DNA of 51,416 nt from Nonomuraea sp. MG754425 (GTDB lineage: Bacteria; Actinomycetota; Actinomycetes; Streptosporangiales; Streptosporangiaceae). How positions within the stretch are numbered: position 1 is the first letter of the stretch; each line of letters starts with the position of its first letter. Where the stretch lies: the NCBI RefSeq assembly GCF_021699195.1, contig NZ_SSXE01000048.1, positions 1-51,416 of the forward strand, written 5' to 3'. A model generated the notes under the pieces. It made no database searches. It saw only the letters and a list, made by a program, of their open reading frames with translations, and had not been told where the DNA came from. Positions 8,018-16,328 of the stretch are shown here, in pieces. The translations under genes and the position numbers were made by a program.

Positions 8018-9286
8018 TCAGAGCGCCGCGGACAGGGCGGCCAGGCCGAGGTCGAGGTCGGCCTCGGGGATGTTCAGGGCGGGGCGCAGGCGTACGGACC
8101 TGGGGCCGCACGGCAGCACCAGCACGCCGTGCTCCTCCCGGAGCCGGGTCACCAGGGCGTCGCGGGCGGCCTGGTCGGGCAGGTCGAAGGCGCACATGAG
8201 GCCGCGGCCCCGCACGTTCGCCATCGACTGCGGGTTCTCGGCCTCCAGCTTGGACAGCCGTTCGAGCAGGTCGTTCCCGACGGTGCCGGCGCGGTTGATC
8301 AGGCCGTCCCGCTCGACGATCTCCAGGATGCCGCGGCTGCGCACCATGTCCACCAGGCCGCCGCCCCACGTGGAGTTGATCCGGCCGCTCTGCTGGAAGA
8401 CGTTGTCGGGCACCTGGTCCACCCTGCGCCCCGCCATGATCCCGCCGACCTGCACCTTCTTGGCGAACGCCACCACATCGGGCGCCAGCCCCAGTTGCTG
8501 GTAGGCCCACGCGGATCCGGTCGTGCCGCCGCCGGTCTGCACCTCGTCGAGGATGAACAGCGCGTCGTACTCGTGGCACAGGTCCTGCATGGCCCGCAGG
8601 AACTCGGCCCGCATGTGGTTGTCGCCGCCCTCCCCCTGGATGGGTTCGGCGATGAAGCAGGCGATGCCGTACGGGTCACGCTCGAACGCCTCCCGCGCCT
8701 GGGCCAGCGCCCGCCCCTCGGCGGCCTCGACGTCGCCGAAGTGGATGGCGGGCACGTCGATGCGCGGCCAGTCGAACTTGGGGAAGCGGTCGGTCTTGCC
8801 GGGCTCGGTGTTGGTCAGGCTGAGGGTGTAGCCGCTGCGCCCGTGGAAGGCTTTGGTCAGGTGCATGACCTTGGTGCCCAGGTCACGCGAGCGGCCCGCG
8901 GCCTCGTTGCGGCGGCTCTTGTAGTCGAAGGCGGTCTTCAGCGCGTTCTCGACGGCCAGGGCGCCGCCCTCGACGAAGAACAGGTGCGGCAGGTCGGGGT
9001 CGCCGAGCACGCGGGTGAAGGTGTCGACGAAGTCCGCCAGGTGCTCGGTGTAGATGTCGGGGTTGGCCGGTTTGTTGCGGGCCACCTGGCCGAGCAGCCG
9101 GACGAAGTCGGGGTCGAAGGGCGGGTTCACGCCGAGCGGGGCCGAGGCGAAGAAGGTGTAGAAGTCGAGGTAGCGGCGGCCGTTGCGGGCGTCGACCAGC
9201 CATGAGCCGTGGCTGAGCTCCAGGTCGAGCACGAGACGGTAACCGTCGACGAGCAGGTGGCGGGCTAGGCGGGTGTGCACGTCCAT
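8018..9286 (-). CDS. lat: L-lysine 6-transaminase (lysine epsilon-aminotransferase)
   Basis: This PLP enzyme transfers the epsilon-amino group of lysine to 2-oxoglutarate, giving allysine / piperideine-6-carboxylate. The sequence runs like mycobacterial and Streptomyces Lat: FVEGGALAVENALKTAFDYKSRRN, AFHGRSGYTLSLTNT, IAEPIQGEGGDNHMR, FILDEVQTGGGTTG, then AFAKKVQVGGIMAG with the PLP lysine at K276 or K277, and GRINSTWGGGLVDM. I chose ATG 9286 because GGAGGCGCC lies just before it; 16 further in-frame residues upstream look non-coding. In beta-lactam producers Lat feeds alpha-aminoadipate into ACV synthesis, but no such genes are in this window. A catabolic or stress role is more likely. Confidence 0.93.
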   Translation of the reverse strand: MDVHTRLARHLLVDGYRLVLDLELSHGSWLVDARNGRRYLDFYTFFASAPLGVNPPFDPDFVRLLGQVARNKPANPDIYTEHLADFVDTFTRVLGDPDLPHLFFVEGGALAVENALKTAFDYKSRRNEAAGRSRDLGTKVMHLTKAFHGRSGYTLSLTNTEPGKTDRFPKFDWPRIDVPAIHFGDVEAAEGRALAQAREAFERDPYGIACFIAEPIQGEGGDNHMRAEFLRAMQDLCHEYDALFILDEVQTGGGTTGSAWAYQQLGLAPDVVAFAKKVQVGGIMAGRRVDQVPDNVFQQSGRINSTWGGGLVDMVRSRGILEIVERDGLINRAGTVGNDLLERLSKLEAENPQSMANVRGRGLMCAFDLPDQAARDALVTRLREEHGVLVLPCGPRSVRLRPALNIPEADLDLGLAALSAAL

Positions 9287-9376
9287 GGCGCCTCCACGGT
9301 GGGCGGATCGGGCCTGAGTGTTCCCCTCCAGCACCCCTTGAGGACCTATCGAGGAACACGGGTCTCTACATAAAAT

Positions 9377-9919
9377 TTACGGCACATGCTCCCTTGGCGT
9401 GAAGTTCTTCACGCGAAGAGAGAGTGCGATCATGGCGATCCCGTACAGGATCGCGAAGATGCCGATCAGCCACACGAGGCTGAGCATGCCCGCGCCCGGC
9501 CAGATGAGCAGCAGCACGCCCAGGATCACCGACAGGACGCCGCCGACGATGAGCATCCACTCGTTCTCGATCTGCTTGCGGAGCTGGATCCCGGCCACGA
9601 TCTCGGAGACGCCGGCGAAGATGGCCCAGAAGGCCACCACGTAGAGCAGGGCCAGCGACGTGATGCCCGGCCAGATGAAGGCCACGATTCCGGCCAGGAT
9701 GCCGAGGATTCCGGAGATGATCAGCCAGGCTCTGGACCGCGCCTCGTGCCGGAACCCGGCGAACAGCGCGAAGATTCCGCTGACCAGCGCGTACGCGCCG
9801 AAGAAGATCACCAGTACGAGCAGCGTGATCCCGGGCCAGATGAGGGCCAGCACGCCGAAGATGATGGCCGCCACCCCCCTGATCAGCAGCAACCACCACG
9901 ATCGAGCAATTTCCCCCAT
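9377..9919 (-). CDS. HdeD-family (DUF308) membrane protein
   Basis: The 180 residues form six predicted membrane helices arranged as three internal repeats. Each repeat contains the DUF308 signature: IFGVLALIWPGITLL, ILAGIVAFIWPGITSL and ILGVLLLIWPGAGML. A conserved aromatic N-terminus (RSWWLLLIRGVAAI) matches HdeD proteins, which are linked to acid or envelope stress though their biochemical role is unknown. The ATG at 9919 fits the family start. Unusually, a 15-bp hairpin ends one base upstream of it, leaving no free Shine-Dalgarno. The gene lies downstream of a PPOX flavoenzyme on the same strand. Confidence 0.88.
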   Translation of the reverse strand: MGEIARSWWLLLIRGVAAIIFGVLALIWPGITLLVLVIFFGAYALVSGIFALFAGFRHEARSRAWLIISGILGILAGIVAFIWPGITSLALLYVVAFWAIFAGVSEIVAGIQLRKQIENEWMLIVGGVLSVILGVLLLIWPGAGMLSLVWLIGIFAILYGIAMIALSLRVKNFTPREHVP

Positions 9920-9920
9920 G

Positions 9921-9958
9921 CTGGTCTGCTTTCCGGCTCTTGCCCGGAAAGAGACCAG
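9921..9958 (-). promoter_or_regulatory. Hairpin abutting the HdeD start codon
   Basis: CTGGTCTGCTTTCCGG (9921-9936) pairs with CCGGAAAGAGACCAG (9944-9958): 15 base pairs with one bulge and a 7-nt loop. Read on the minus strand it lies 7 nt after the PPOX stop and ends one base before the HdeD ATG. It may be the PPOX terminator, with HdeD read from a leaderless or very short transcript, or it may mask translation. Confidence 0.6.
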
Positions 9959-9965
9959 CGGCGGG

Positions 9966-10364
9966 TCAAATATCGGTGATCCGCACCCCCACCGTGCCGC
10001 CGGCGCCCCGGCGCAGCCTGCTGCCGAGGATGGTGAGGCGTCCCATGAGGCCGTATTTGCGGCGCAGGAGGTCGCGTACGCGCTCGGTCGCGGCGGCGTC
10101 GAGGATCTCGGCCCTGCCCTGGACGGGCGGGGTTTTGAGCTTGCCCCGGAAGTCGCACCCGGCCACGCTGACCTCCGGGTTGTTCCGGATGCGTTTGACC
10201 TTGCCCGAGTCGGCGGCGGTCCAGATCAGCACCGCCGCACCGTCCTGGACCGCCCAAACGGGGGTGGCGACCGGGGTGCCGTCCTTGCGATAGCTGGTCA
10301 CCGAGACATACTGCTCTTGGCCGAGATTCACGTATCCGAGTATGTGCCCATGGCGGCGTTCCAC
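9966..10364 (-). CDS. PPOX-class F420/FMN-dependent oxidoreductase
   Basis: This is a small split-barrel flavoenzyme of the pyridoxamine-phosphate-oxidase superfamily. The opening YVSVTSYRKDGTPVATPVWAVQDGAAVLIWTAADSGKVKRIRNNPEVSVAGCDFRGK is the classic 'T.r.DG.P..tPVW....dg.l...T....KvkrirrnP.V.va.cd.rG' pattern of actinobacterial F420-dependent members; TATADSGK-type residues contact the cofactor phosphate. Substrate is unknown. GTG 10364 gives 132 aa; a GTG at 10331 would give 121 aa and begin nearer the conserved core, and neither has a clear ribosome site. Confidence 0.85.
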   Translation of the reverse strand: MERRHGHILGYVNLGQEQYVSVTSYRKDGTPVATPVWAVQDGAAVLIWTAADSGKVKRIRNNPEVSVAGCDFRGKLKTPPVQGRAEILDAAATERVRDLLRRKYGLMGRLTILGSRLRRGAGGTVGVRITDI

Positions 10365-10400
10365 CGTGGCCGCCCCGCCCTCGACGAGCGGCCGGGCCCG

Positions 10401-11222
10401 TCAGTCGAAGACGGCCGGGGGTGGGGCGGGGGCCATGACCGGGTCGCCGTCGTTGATGGGGGCCGCGCCGGCGATGAAGTTCGTCAGCGCCTCCCCGTGC
10501 ACGCATCTGGCCTGTGTCAGGCCGCGTGCCGCCTGCCTGGTCATCAGGTCGAGCGGGAGCGCCGTCCGCGACGCCGCCACGATCAGGTTGCCGAAGCGGC
10601 GGCCCCGCATGACGCCGGGCTCGGCCACCAGGGCCACCTGCCCGAACGTACTGGCGACGGTGGCCAGCAGGCGCCGGGTGAAGGGCAGGCCCTTGCCGTC
10701 GGCCAGGTTGATCAGCAGGGTGCCGGTGGGGCGCAGGACCCGGGCGAGATCGCCCATGTACTCGGTCGTGGCCAGTTCGACCGGCATCGTCGCGCCCGCG
10801 AAGGCGTCGAGGACCACCAGGTCGGCCGACTCGTCCCAGACCGTGGCGGTGCCCTCCCTGCCTCCGGTGACGAGGACCTTCAGCCGGGGGATCGAGCGCA
10901 GGTTCAGGTACTCGCGGACGAGATCGACCAGCAGGCCGTCCGGCTCGATGACGATGTGCCGGGAGCCCGGACGGGTGGCGGCCACGAAGCGCGGGATGGT
11001 GCAGGCGCCGCCGCCCACGTGCACGCAGCTCAGTGGCCCGTCCGGCAGGACGTCGATCACGTCGGCCATCAGCTGTACATACTCAAATTCCAGATATGTC
11101 GGGTCTTGTAGGTCCACGTACGACTGAGGTACGCCATCCTTGGACAGCACCCAGCCGTCCCGCCTGTCCAGGTCCCTGAGAAGTTCGACCGCGCCGAACG
11201 TCACCGGGTACATGCCAGGCAT
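10401..11222 (-). CDS. Spermidine-synthase-like SAM-dependent methyltransferase fold protein
   Basis: A Rossmann-fold protein with the SpeE-like core: DPTYLEFEYVQLMADVIDVLPDGPLSCVHVGGGACTIPRFVAATRPGSRHIVIEPDGLLV. It contains the nucleotide loop (HVGGGACTIPR), the acidic ribose-binding residue (VIEPD) and the later LVVLDAFAG motif where aminopropyltransferases carry D-A-F. Actinobacterial relatives are annotated 'fused' or 'SpeE-like'. They often lack proof of polyamine synthesis, so the substrate is open. ATG 11222 is chosen; a TTG at 11246 follows a strong AGGAGGGG and may be the real start. Only about 27-51 bp separate it from the divergent penicillin-binding protein. Confidence 0.8.
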   Translation of the reverse strand: MPGMYPVTFGAVELLRDLDRRDGWVLSKDGVPQSYVDLQDPTYLEFEYVQLMADVIDVLPDGPLSCVHVGGGACTIPRFVAATRPGSRHIVIEPDGLLVDLVREYLNLRSIPRLKVLVTGGREGTATVWDESADLVVLDAFAGATMPVELATTEYMGDLARVLRPTGTLLINLADGKGLPFTRRLLATVASTFGQVALVAEPGVMRGRRFGNLIVAASRTALPLDLMTRQAARGLTQARCVHGEALTNFIAGAAPINDGDPVMAPAPPPAVFD

Positions 11223-11273
11223 CGGTTCCCGCTGTCCACGAGCCAAGTCTGATCCCCTCCTGGGAGAAACCGT

Positions 11274-12803
11274 ATGCGACGCAAGCTGATTGTGCTCGTA
11301 ATCGCGGTAACCGCGGTGGCCGGGGCGGGCGCCTTCGCCGTCGTGGCGTCGAACCGGGTCAAGGGCAGCGCCCTCCAGACGGCCACCGCGTACTTCGACG
11401 CCTGGCGGCGGGGGAACGTGTCGGCGATGGAACGGCTGGTGTACCAGCCGCCGCCCGACTTCGCCGTCCGGCATCGGGAGCTGAGCGACGAGTTACACGT
11501 CGAGACCCTCCAGCTCACCCCCGGGCAGGTGCGCAGCACGGGCGAGCAGGCCGCCGAGGTGCCGTTCGCGGGGGTGCGCGAGCTCGCCGAACTCGGCGAC
11601 TGGCCGTTCGCCGGCACGTTGCGGCTGGCCGTGCGGGATCGCGCCTGGAAGGTCCTGTGGGCCCCCGAGACGCTGCACCCGCTGCTCGGGAACGGCGGCA
11701 CGCTGGAACTGGAGGAGGTCGAGACGTCGGCGGCCGAACTGGTCACCAGCGAGGGCGACAAGATCCCGAACGACAGCTACGCCGAGGCGTACCTGAACCC
11801 GCTCAAGCCCGAGTTCGAGCACGTCAACTACGGCTGGACGCTGGTGTCGAAGGTGCCGGGGCGGCCCGACTCGCCGCTGCTGACCCGCATGCCCAAGGCG
11901 AACGTCGAGCGCACCACGCTGTCGCGTCCCGTCCAGGCCGCGGCGGCGCGGGCGCTGGACGGGGTGGCGGACTCCACGATCATCGTCGTCCGGCCCAGCA
12001 CGGGCGAGATCCTCGCGCTGGCCGACCGCCTCGGGGACAACTACAGCGCCGTCCGGGACGTGTTCCCGCCCGGCTCGATCTTCAAGACGATCACGGCGGC
12101 GGCGCTGATCGAGGACGGGCTCGACCCGGCGGCCCAGGTCGGCTGCCCCGGCTCGTACCAGATCCCGTTCCACGGGCTCATCAGGAACGACGGCGAGGTG
12201 GACCGCGGCGTCGTCACGCTCACCGACGCCTTCGCCCACTCCTGCAACACCACGTTCGTGGAGCAGGCGACCACCCGGCTGACGGGGCAGGAGCTGACCA
12301 GGACCGCGGACGAGTGGGGCTTCGGCCGCCCGATCGCGACCGGGATCGGCGGGACCTGCGGCACCGTGCCCGAGGCCGAGGACCCCGACATGCTGGCCGC
12401 CGACGCCATCGGCCAGGGCGAGGTCGTCACCACCCCGCTCTGCATGGCCGCGCTGGCCGCCGCCGTCCAGAACGGCACCTGGCGCTCGCCGCGGCTGCTG
12501 ACCGAGGAACTGGTCCGCCGGATCGACGGCGTCCCGCACGGGGACGTGCGGATGGACGAGAACGTGGTGGCCGCGCTGCGGAACATGATGGCGGCCGTCG
12601 TCGACTTCGGGACGGCCCGCGAGTCGGGGCTGCCCGAGGGCGTCTCCGGCAAGACGGGCACGGCCGAGGTGGAGGACGAGACGTCGCACGCCTGGTTCAT
12701 CGGTTACCGCGACGACCTGGCCTTCTGTGTCTTCGTACGCAACGGCGGGTCGGGCCGGGCCACCGCCGTGCCCATCGCGGCCCGGTTCTTCGCGGGCCTC
12801 TGA
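11274..12803 (+). CDS. Penicillin-binding protein with NTF2-like (MecA_N) N-terminus
   Basis: A membrane-anchored transpeptidase: the N-terminal hydrophobic segment (LIVLVIAVTAVAGAGAFAVV) precedes an NTF2-like domain (ALQTATAYFDAWRRGNVSAMERLVY), then the transpeptidase domain. Catalytic motifs are complete: SIFK with S268, SCN (S323-C324-N325) and KTGTAE (K460-T461-G462). This domain order is that of the MecA/PBP2a-like class B proteins common in actinomycetes; it should crosslink peptidoglycan outside the membrane. GGGAG precedes ATG 11274 by about 8 nt. Codon 74 (base 11493) is TTA. It is not in a division/wall cluster and diverges from the SpeE-like gene. Confidence 0.93.
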   Translation: MRRKLIVLVIAVTAVAGAGAFAVVASNRVKGSALQTATAYFDAWRRGNVSAMERLVYQPPPDFAVRHRELSDELHVETLQLTPGQVRSTGEQAAEVPFAGVRELAELGDWPFAGTLRLAVRDRAWKVLWAPETLHPLLGNGGTLELEEVETSAAELVTSEGDKIPNDSYAEAYLNPLKPEFEHVNYGWTLVSKVPGRPDSPLLTRMPKANVERTTLSRPVQAAAARALDGVADSTIIVVRPSTGEILALADRLGDNYSAVRDVFPPGSIFKTITAAALIEDGLDPAAQVGCPGSYQIPFHGLIRNDGEVDRGVVTLTDAFAHSCNTTFVEQATTRLTGQELTRTADEWGFGRPIATGIGGTCGTVPEAEDPDMLAADAIGQGEVVTTPLCMAALAAAVQNGTWRSPRLLTEELVRRIDGVPHGDVRMDENVVAALRNMMAAVVDFGTARESGLPEGVSGKTGTAEVEDETSHAWFIGYRDDLAFCVFVRNGGSGRATAVPIAARFFAGL

Positions 12804-12830
12804 CCGGGGTACCACAGGTCGGTGGTTTCC

Positions 12831-12854
12831 GTAACCTACGGTACCGTAGGTTAC
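12831..12854. promoter_or_regulatory. 24-bp perfect palindrome directly before hlyIII start
   Basis: GTAACCTACGGT followed by its exact reverse complement, ending on the base before ATG 12855. Perfect dyad symmetry of this size is typical of a TetR-type operator. It also contains TACGGT (12837-12842), a possible -10, giving a 5-nt leader. The regulator is not in the neighbourhood. Confidence 0.75.
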
Positions 12855-13502
12855 ATGACGACCATCACCGTCAAGCCTCGGCTGCGAGGCTGGTTGCACA
12901 CCGGAGCGCTGCCCGTCACCTTGATCGCCGGTTTCGTGCTCGTGGCACTCGGCCCCACCTTGCAGGCCCGTCTGGCCTCCGTCGTTTACGCCGTCACGTC
13001 GGCCCTGCTGTTCGGCATCTCGGCCACCTACCATCGCAGCACGCTGGGGCCCCGGCTGGCGGAGGTCCTGCGCCGGTTCGATCACGCGAACATCTATCTG
13101 ATCATCGCGGGCACCTACACCCCGTTCGCCCTGCTGGCGCTCGACGGGGTGGCCCGGATCGCGGTGTTGTCCGTGATCTGGGGCGGGGCGCTGGCCGGGG
13201 TGCTGTTCCGGGTGTTCTGGATGGGCGCGCCGCGCTGGCTGTACACGGTGCTGTACCTGGCGCTGGGCTGGGCGGCGATCTTCGTCATGCCGCAGTTGCT
13301 GGAGGGCGCGGGCGTGGCGGCCGTCGTGCTGGTGGCCGTGGGCGGCGTGTTCTACTCGGCCGGTGCCGTCGTCTACGGCCTGCGCCGCCCCGATCCCTCA
13401 CCCCGCTGGTTCGGCTTCCACGAGGTGTTCCACGCGTTCACGATCGCCGCCTACCTGGTGCAGTACATCGCCGTGTCGATCGTGGTCTACTCGCACGGCT
13501 GA
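12855..13502 (+). CDS. HlyIII/PAQR-family membrane protein
   Basis: Seven predicted membrane helices over 215 aa. The conserved residues of the hemolysin III/PAQR hydrolase-like family are present: SATYHRS after helix 2, RFDHANIYLIIAGTYTPF, and HEVFHAF near the C-terminus, whose His/Asp set is thought to hold zinc. Bacterial members affect membrane lipid homeostasis; true haemolysis is rarely shown. The start at 12855 is chosen because the upstream in-frame GTG would read through the 24-bp palindrome that ends at 12854. The gene stands alone, with the convergent DUF4097 gene downstream. Confidence 0.9.
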   Translation: MTTITVKPRLRGWLHTGALPVTLIAGFVLVALGPTLQARLASVVYAVTSALLFGISATYHRSTLGPRLAEVLRRFDHANIYLIIAGTYTPFALLALDGVARIAVLSVIWGGALAGVLFRVFWMGAPRWLYTVLYLALGWAAIFVMPQLLEGAGVAAVVLVAVGGVFYSAGAVVYGLRRPDPSPRWFGFHEVFHAFTIAAYLVQYIAVSIVVYSHG

Positions 13503-13518
13503 CCCGCCGCCCGTCAGG

Positions 13519-13539
13519 GGTCGTCAGGGGGTGACGACC
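13519..13539. terminator. Hairpin between convergent hlyIII and DUF4097 genes
   Basis: GGTCGTCA (13519-13526) and TGACGACC (13532-13539) form an 8-bp stem with a five-G loop. The stop codon of the minus-strand gene lies inside the stem. It may end both transcripts; there is no T-tract. Confidence 0.45.
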
Positions 13540-14330
13540 TCGATGTCCCCCGAGTCGCTGGACAGCTTGATCGAGCGCGGGGCCGAGGCGTCGGCGGTGG
13601 CGTTGATCTCCTTGCTCCCCGAGTCGGTCGTGGCCACGATGTGGTACGGCCCCTGCGGCACGTGGACCACGGTGGAGCCCGAGTCGGAGGCGGTCGTGAC
13701 CTGGTCGGGCTGGGCGGTGAAGGTCAGCGTCACGCTGCCGGAGCTGGTCTGCGTGACGACCCGCTTGCCCGTCAGCCCGCCGGCCTCGATGGCGCCGGAG
13801 TCGCTCTTCGCGTCCAGCGTGCCCGACAGGCCGTTCAGCGTGAGGTCTCCCGAGTCGGTCTGCACGACGACCCGCTCGCCGGTCAGATCGTCGGCCTGGA
13901 TGCCGCCGGAGTCGGTCGTCGCCTTCAGCTCGCCCGACAGGCCCTTCAGCGTGAGGTCGCCGGAGTCGGCACTGGCCTGCACGCGCAGCCCCTTGGGCAC
14001 CTCGATCGTGTAGTCCACCCTGCACGAGACCCCCGCGGCGCCGAGGCCCCACGTGGTGGGACAGGTGTACTTCAGTTCGAGGGTGTCGCCCCGCACCTGG
14101 TGGCTGGTCTTGGGCTTGTCCTTGTTCCACGACAGCCGCTCGCTCACGTGGATGCCGCGCCGGTCGGACTCGACCACCTCCACGTCGCCGGAGTCGTTCT
14201 CGACGTGCAGGGCCGCCACCGCCTCCGTGACGTCGTAGGACACGGTGTCCTCGTTGTGCTGGGTCAGGCCGCAGCCGGTCAGCATCGCGGCGAGCCCGAG
14301 CAGGCCCGTGATCAGCGCCGTTCTTCGCAT
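13524..14330 (-). CDS. DUF4097-type adhesin-like lipoprotein
   Basis: The N-terminus MRRTALITGLLGLAAMLTGC is a lipoprotein signal with lipobox LTGC (Cys20). The mature part is a run of short beta-helix-like repeats built on 'DSGD/SSG' turns (ENDSGDVEVV, ASADSGDLTL, TTDSGGIQA, QTDSGDLTL, KSDSGAIEA, QTSSGSVTL, TTDSGSKEI, SSDSGDIEV), the DUF4097 pattern. Such proteins are surface exposed; no enzymatic function is known. ATG 14330 is chosen because it begins the signal peptide, and 26 upstream in-frame residues look non-coding. It is convergent with hlyIII and divergent from the SPFH operon. Confidence 0.85.
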   Translation of the reverse strand: MRRTALITGLLGLAAMLTGCGLTQHNEDTVSYDVTEAVAALHVENDSGDVEVVESDRRGIHVSERLSWNKDKPKTSHQVRGDTLELKYTCPTTWGLGAAGVSCRVDYTIEVPKGLRVQASADSGDLTLKGLSGELKATTDSGGIQADDLTGERVVVQTDSGDLTLNGLSGTLDAKSDSGAIEAGGLTGKRVVTQTSSGSVTLTFTAQPDQVTTASDSGSTVVHVPQGPYHIVATTDSGSKEINATADASAPRSIKLSSDSGDIEVVTP

Positions 14331-14429
14331 GACGGAAACCCTACGGGCGCGCGGGCCGGTCCGCACTGCCGCCGTCACCCCGCCGCCCGGTAGGGCCAGC
14401 CCTACCACCGGGCTTTCCTCCTCGCCGAA

Positions 14430-14445
14430 AAAGTGATATCACTTT
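14430..14445. promoter_or_regulatory. Palindromic operator before SPFH operon
   Basis: AAAGTGATATCACTTT is a perfect 16-bp palindrome 37 bp upstream of the SPFH start, in an AT-rich pocket of otherwise GC-rich DNA. It is a likely operator of this operon; the RHH protein encoded two genes downstream is a natural candidate to bind it (inference). Confidence 0.7.
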
Positions 14446-14482
14446 GCTAGCAAGATGAAGTCACACAGAAGGAGGAAGGACG

Positions 14483-15433
14483 ATGACGGAGACATCGAGC
14501 GGGGCCGTCCTGGAGGGCGGCGTCATCGACATGCCCGCGCCCCACACCAGCGAGCGCCCGCTCAGGGCGGCCGGCGGATTCATGATGCTGACCGTTTCGA
14601 CGGTGCTGGAACTGGCCGGGCTCGCGCTGCTCGTCCTGGCCATCGCGATGCTCGCCACGGGCTCGGGGGCCGCGGGGCTCCTGCTGCTCCTCGTGAGCAT
14701 CCTGGTGATCCTGGTCGGGTTCGTGATGTTCTTCGGGCTCACCGCCGTCGCGCCGGGCGAGGCCCGGGTCGTGCAGCTCCTCGGCCGCTACGTCGGCACC
14801 CTGCGCACCCCCGGCTTCCAGTGGGTCAACCCGATCACCCAGCGCCGCCGGGTCTCCACCAGGATCCGCAACCACGAGACCGACGTCACCAAGGTCAACG
14901 ACGCCGACGGCAACCCGATCCAGATCGCGACGGTGGTGGTCTGGCAGGTGCAGGACACCGCGCAGGCCGTGTTCGAGGTGGACGACTTCGTGGAGTTCGT
15001 GGCCATCCAGGCGGAGACGGCCGTCCGGCACATCGCCGGCGCCTACCCCTACGACGCCCACGGCGAGCCGCGGCTGTCGCTGCGCGACAACGCCGAGGAG
15101 ATCAACGACCAGCTCTCCACCGAGATCGGGGCCAGGGTCGCCTCCGCCGGGGTGAAGGTCATCGAGTCCCGCATCATCCACCTGGCCTACGCGCCCGAGA
15201 TCGCGCACGCGATGCTGCGCCGCCAGCAGGCCGGCGCGGTGGTGGCGGCCCGGCAGCGGATCGTCGAGGGCGCGGTCGGCATGGTGGAGATGGCGCTGGC
15301 CAAGCTCGCCGAGCACGACGTGGTGGAGCTGGACGAGGAGCGCAAGGCGGCCATGGTGAGCAACCTGCTCGTGGTACTGGTGGGCGATCGCGACACCCAG
15401 CCGGTCGTCAACACGGGCACGCTCTACCAGTAA
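14483..15433 (+). CDS. SPFH/Band 7 (slipin-like) membrane protein
   Basis: Two membrane helices (about residues 33-58 and 62-86) are followed by an SPFH domain: [29 protein letters not shown], then the core [46 protein letters not shown], and a helical tail with [25 protein letters not shown] proteins assemble in membrane microdomains and often regulate proteases or transport. Here no protease (NfeD/FtsH type) is adjacent. Strong AGGAGGAAGG lies before ATG 14483. It is first of an operon with an RHH protein and a GPP34 protein, behind a perfect palindrome. Confidence 0.92.
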   Translation: MTETSSGAVLEGGVIDMPAPHTSERPLRAAGGFMMLTVSTVLELAGLALLVLAIAMLATGSGAAGLLLLLVSILVILVGFVMFFGLTAVAPGEARVVQLLGRYVGTLRTPGFQWVNPITQRRRVSTRIRNHETDVTKVNDADGNPIQIATVVVWQVQDTAQAVFEVDDFVEFVAIQAETAVRHIAGAYPYDAHGEPRLSLRDNAEEINDQLSTEIGARVASAGVKVIESRIIHLAYAPEIAHAMLRRQQAGAVVAARQRIVEGAVGMVEMALAKLAEHDVVELDEERKAAMVSNLLVVLVGDRDTQPVVNTGTLYQ

Positions 15434-15438
15434 TCGCC

Positions 15439-15672
15439 GTGGAGCGGAAGAAACTCCTGTTGCGGCTCGACCCCGTGGTCCACGACGCACTGTCCAGGTG
15501 GGCCTCCGACGAGCTGCGCAGCACGAACTCCCAGATCGAGTTCCTGCTGCGCAGGGCGCTCGCGGAAGCCGGGCGGCTGCCCGACGGGGTGGGGCGGATG
15601 CGCCCGCGCGGCCGGCCGCGCGCCACCACAGAAGAGGAGCAAGAGGATGGAGACGACGGTGAAGCAGGATGA
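15439..15672 (+). CDS. Small ribbon-helix-helix (Arc/CopG-like) protein
   Basis: 77 aa from GTG 15439, five bases after the SPFH stop and with no Shine-Dalgarno, so translation is probably coupled. The core VERKKLLLRLDPVVHDALSRWASDELRSTNSQIEFLLRRALAEAG has the RHH layout: a beta strand (KLLLRLD), helix 1 (PVVHDALSRWASDEL), and helix 2 after R-S-T-N (SQIEFLLRRALAEAG). The tail is acidic (EEEQEDGDDGE). RHH dimers bind palindromic operators, and this one could repress its own operon through AAAGTGATATCACTTT. Its last 26 bases overlap the GPP34 gene. Confidence 0.82.
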   Translation: MERKKLLLRLDPVVHDALSRWASDELRSTNSQIEFLLRRALAEAGRLPDGVGRMRPRGRPRATTEEEQEDGDDGEAG

Positions 15673-16300
15673 GACGCTGACGCGGGCGGCCTTCCTGCTG
15701 GCCTTCGACCTGCGTAAGGAGCGGCTGGCGAACCGGGGCGTGCTCGGTTACCTGCTGCGCGCGACGACCCTGGCCGAGCTGCTGCTCGCGGGCGACCTCG
15801 CCGACGACTCCGGCCGGGCGCGGGCCGTGACCGCCCCCGCCGGCGCCGGGCCGAAGTCGCTGCGGGCGATCGTCTGGGAGCAGATCTCGGCCTCGCCGCC
15901 CCGGCCCTGGCGGCACTGGGTCGGCAAGGACCACACGAAGGCGGTCCACCTCGTACGCGACGAGCTGGCCGCCGACCGGCTGATCCGGGTGGAGCGGCAC
16001 TGGGTGCTGGTCTTCCCGGTCCAGCGGATCGTGCCGCGCAAGGCGTACCTGTCACGCAGGCTCGCCGAACGAGTCGGCCGGGCCGTCCGCGGCAGCCGGC
16101 CGGTCGCCCGCGTGGAGCGGAAGCTGGGCGCCCTGGCGGCGCTGGCCGTCACGGCCCGGCTCAAGGGGGTGGTGGACGAGCGCGAGGCGCACCTGCACCG
16201 CGACCGCATCCGGCAACTGGCGACCCCCGTCGAACCCATCGTCACCGCGCTGCACAAGAACATCGAGACGGCCCAGTACATGAAGACCAGCGGCGGTTGA
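15647..16300 (+). CDS. GPP34 (Golgi phosphoprotein 3 / Vps74-like) domain protein
   Basis: The 217-aa protein carries the GPP34 pattern: an N-terminal LTRAAFLLAFDLRKERLANRGVLGYLLRATTLAELLLAGDL, then basic LRAIVWEQI and HWVLVFPVQRIVPRKAYLSRRLAERV. In eukaryotes GPP34 proteins bind PI4P and Golgi enzymes; in bacteria (mostly actinobacteria) the domain is frequent but its role is unknown. It would be a peripheral membrane protein. It overlaps the RHH gene by 26 bp and is followed 28 bp later by DUF418, so the four probably share a transcript. Confidence 0.85.
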   Translation: METTVKQDETLTRAAFLLAFDLRKERLANRGVLGYLLRATTLAELLLAGDLADDSGRARAVTAPAGAGPKSLRAIVWEQISASPPRPWRHWVGKDHTKAVHLVRDELAADRLIRVERHWVLVFPVQRIVPRKAYLSRRLAERVGRAVRGSRPVARVERKLGALAALAVTARLKGVVDEREAHLHRDRIRQLATPVEPIVTALHKNIETAQYMKTSGG

Positions 16301-16328
16301 CACCATGCGTTCAGGAGGAGCATTGACC

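Noticed and set aside
14430..14445. AAAGTGATATCACTTT as a terminator
   Set aside because: The stem is AT-rich with no loop and lies upstream of an operon, which suits an operator.
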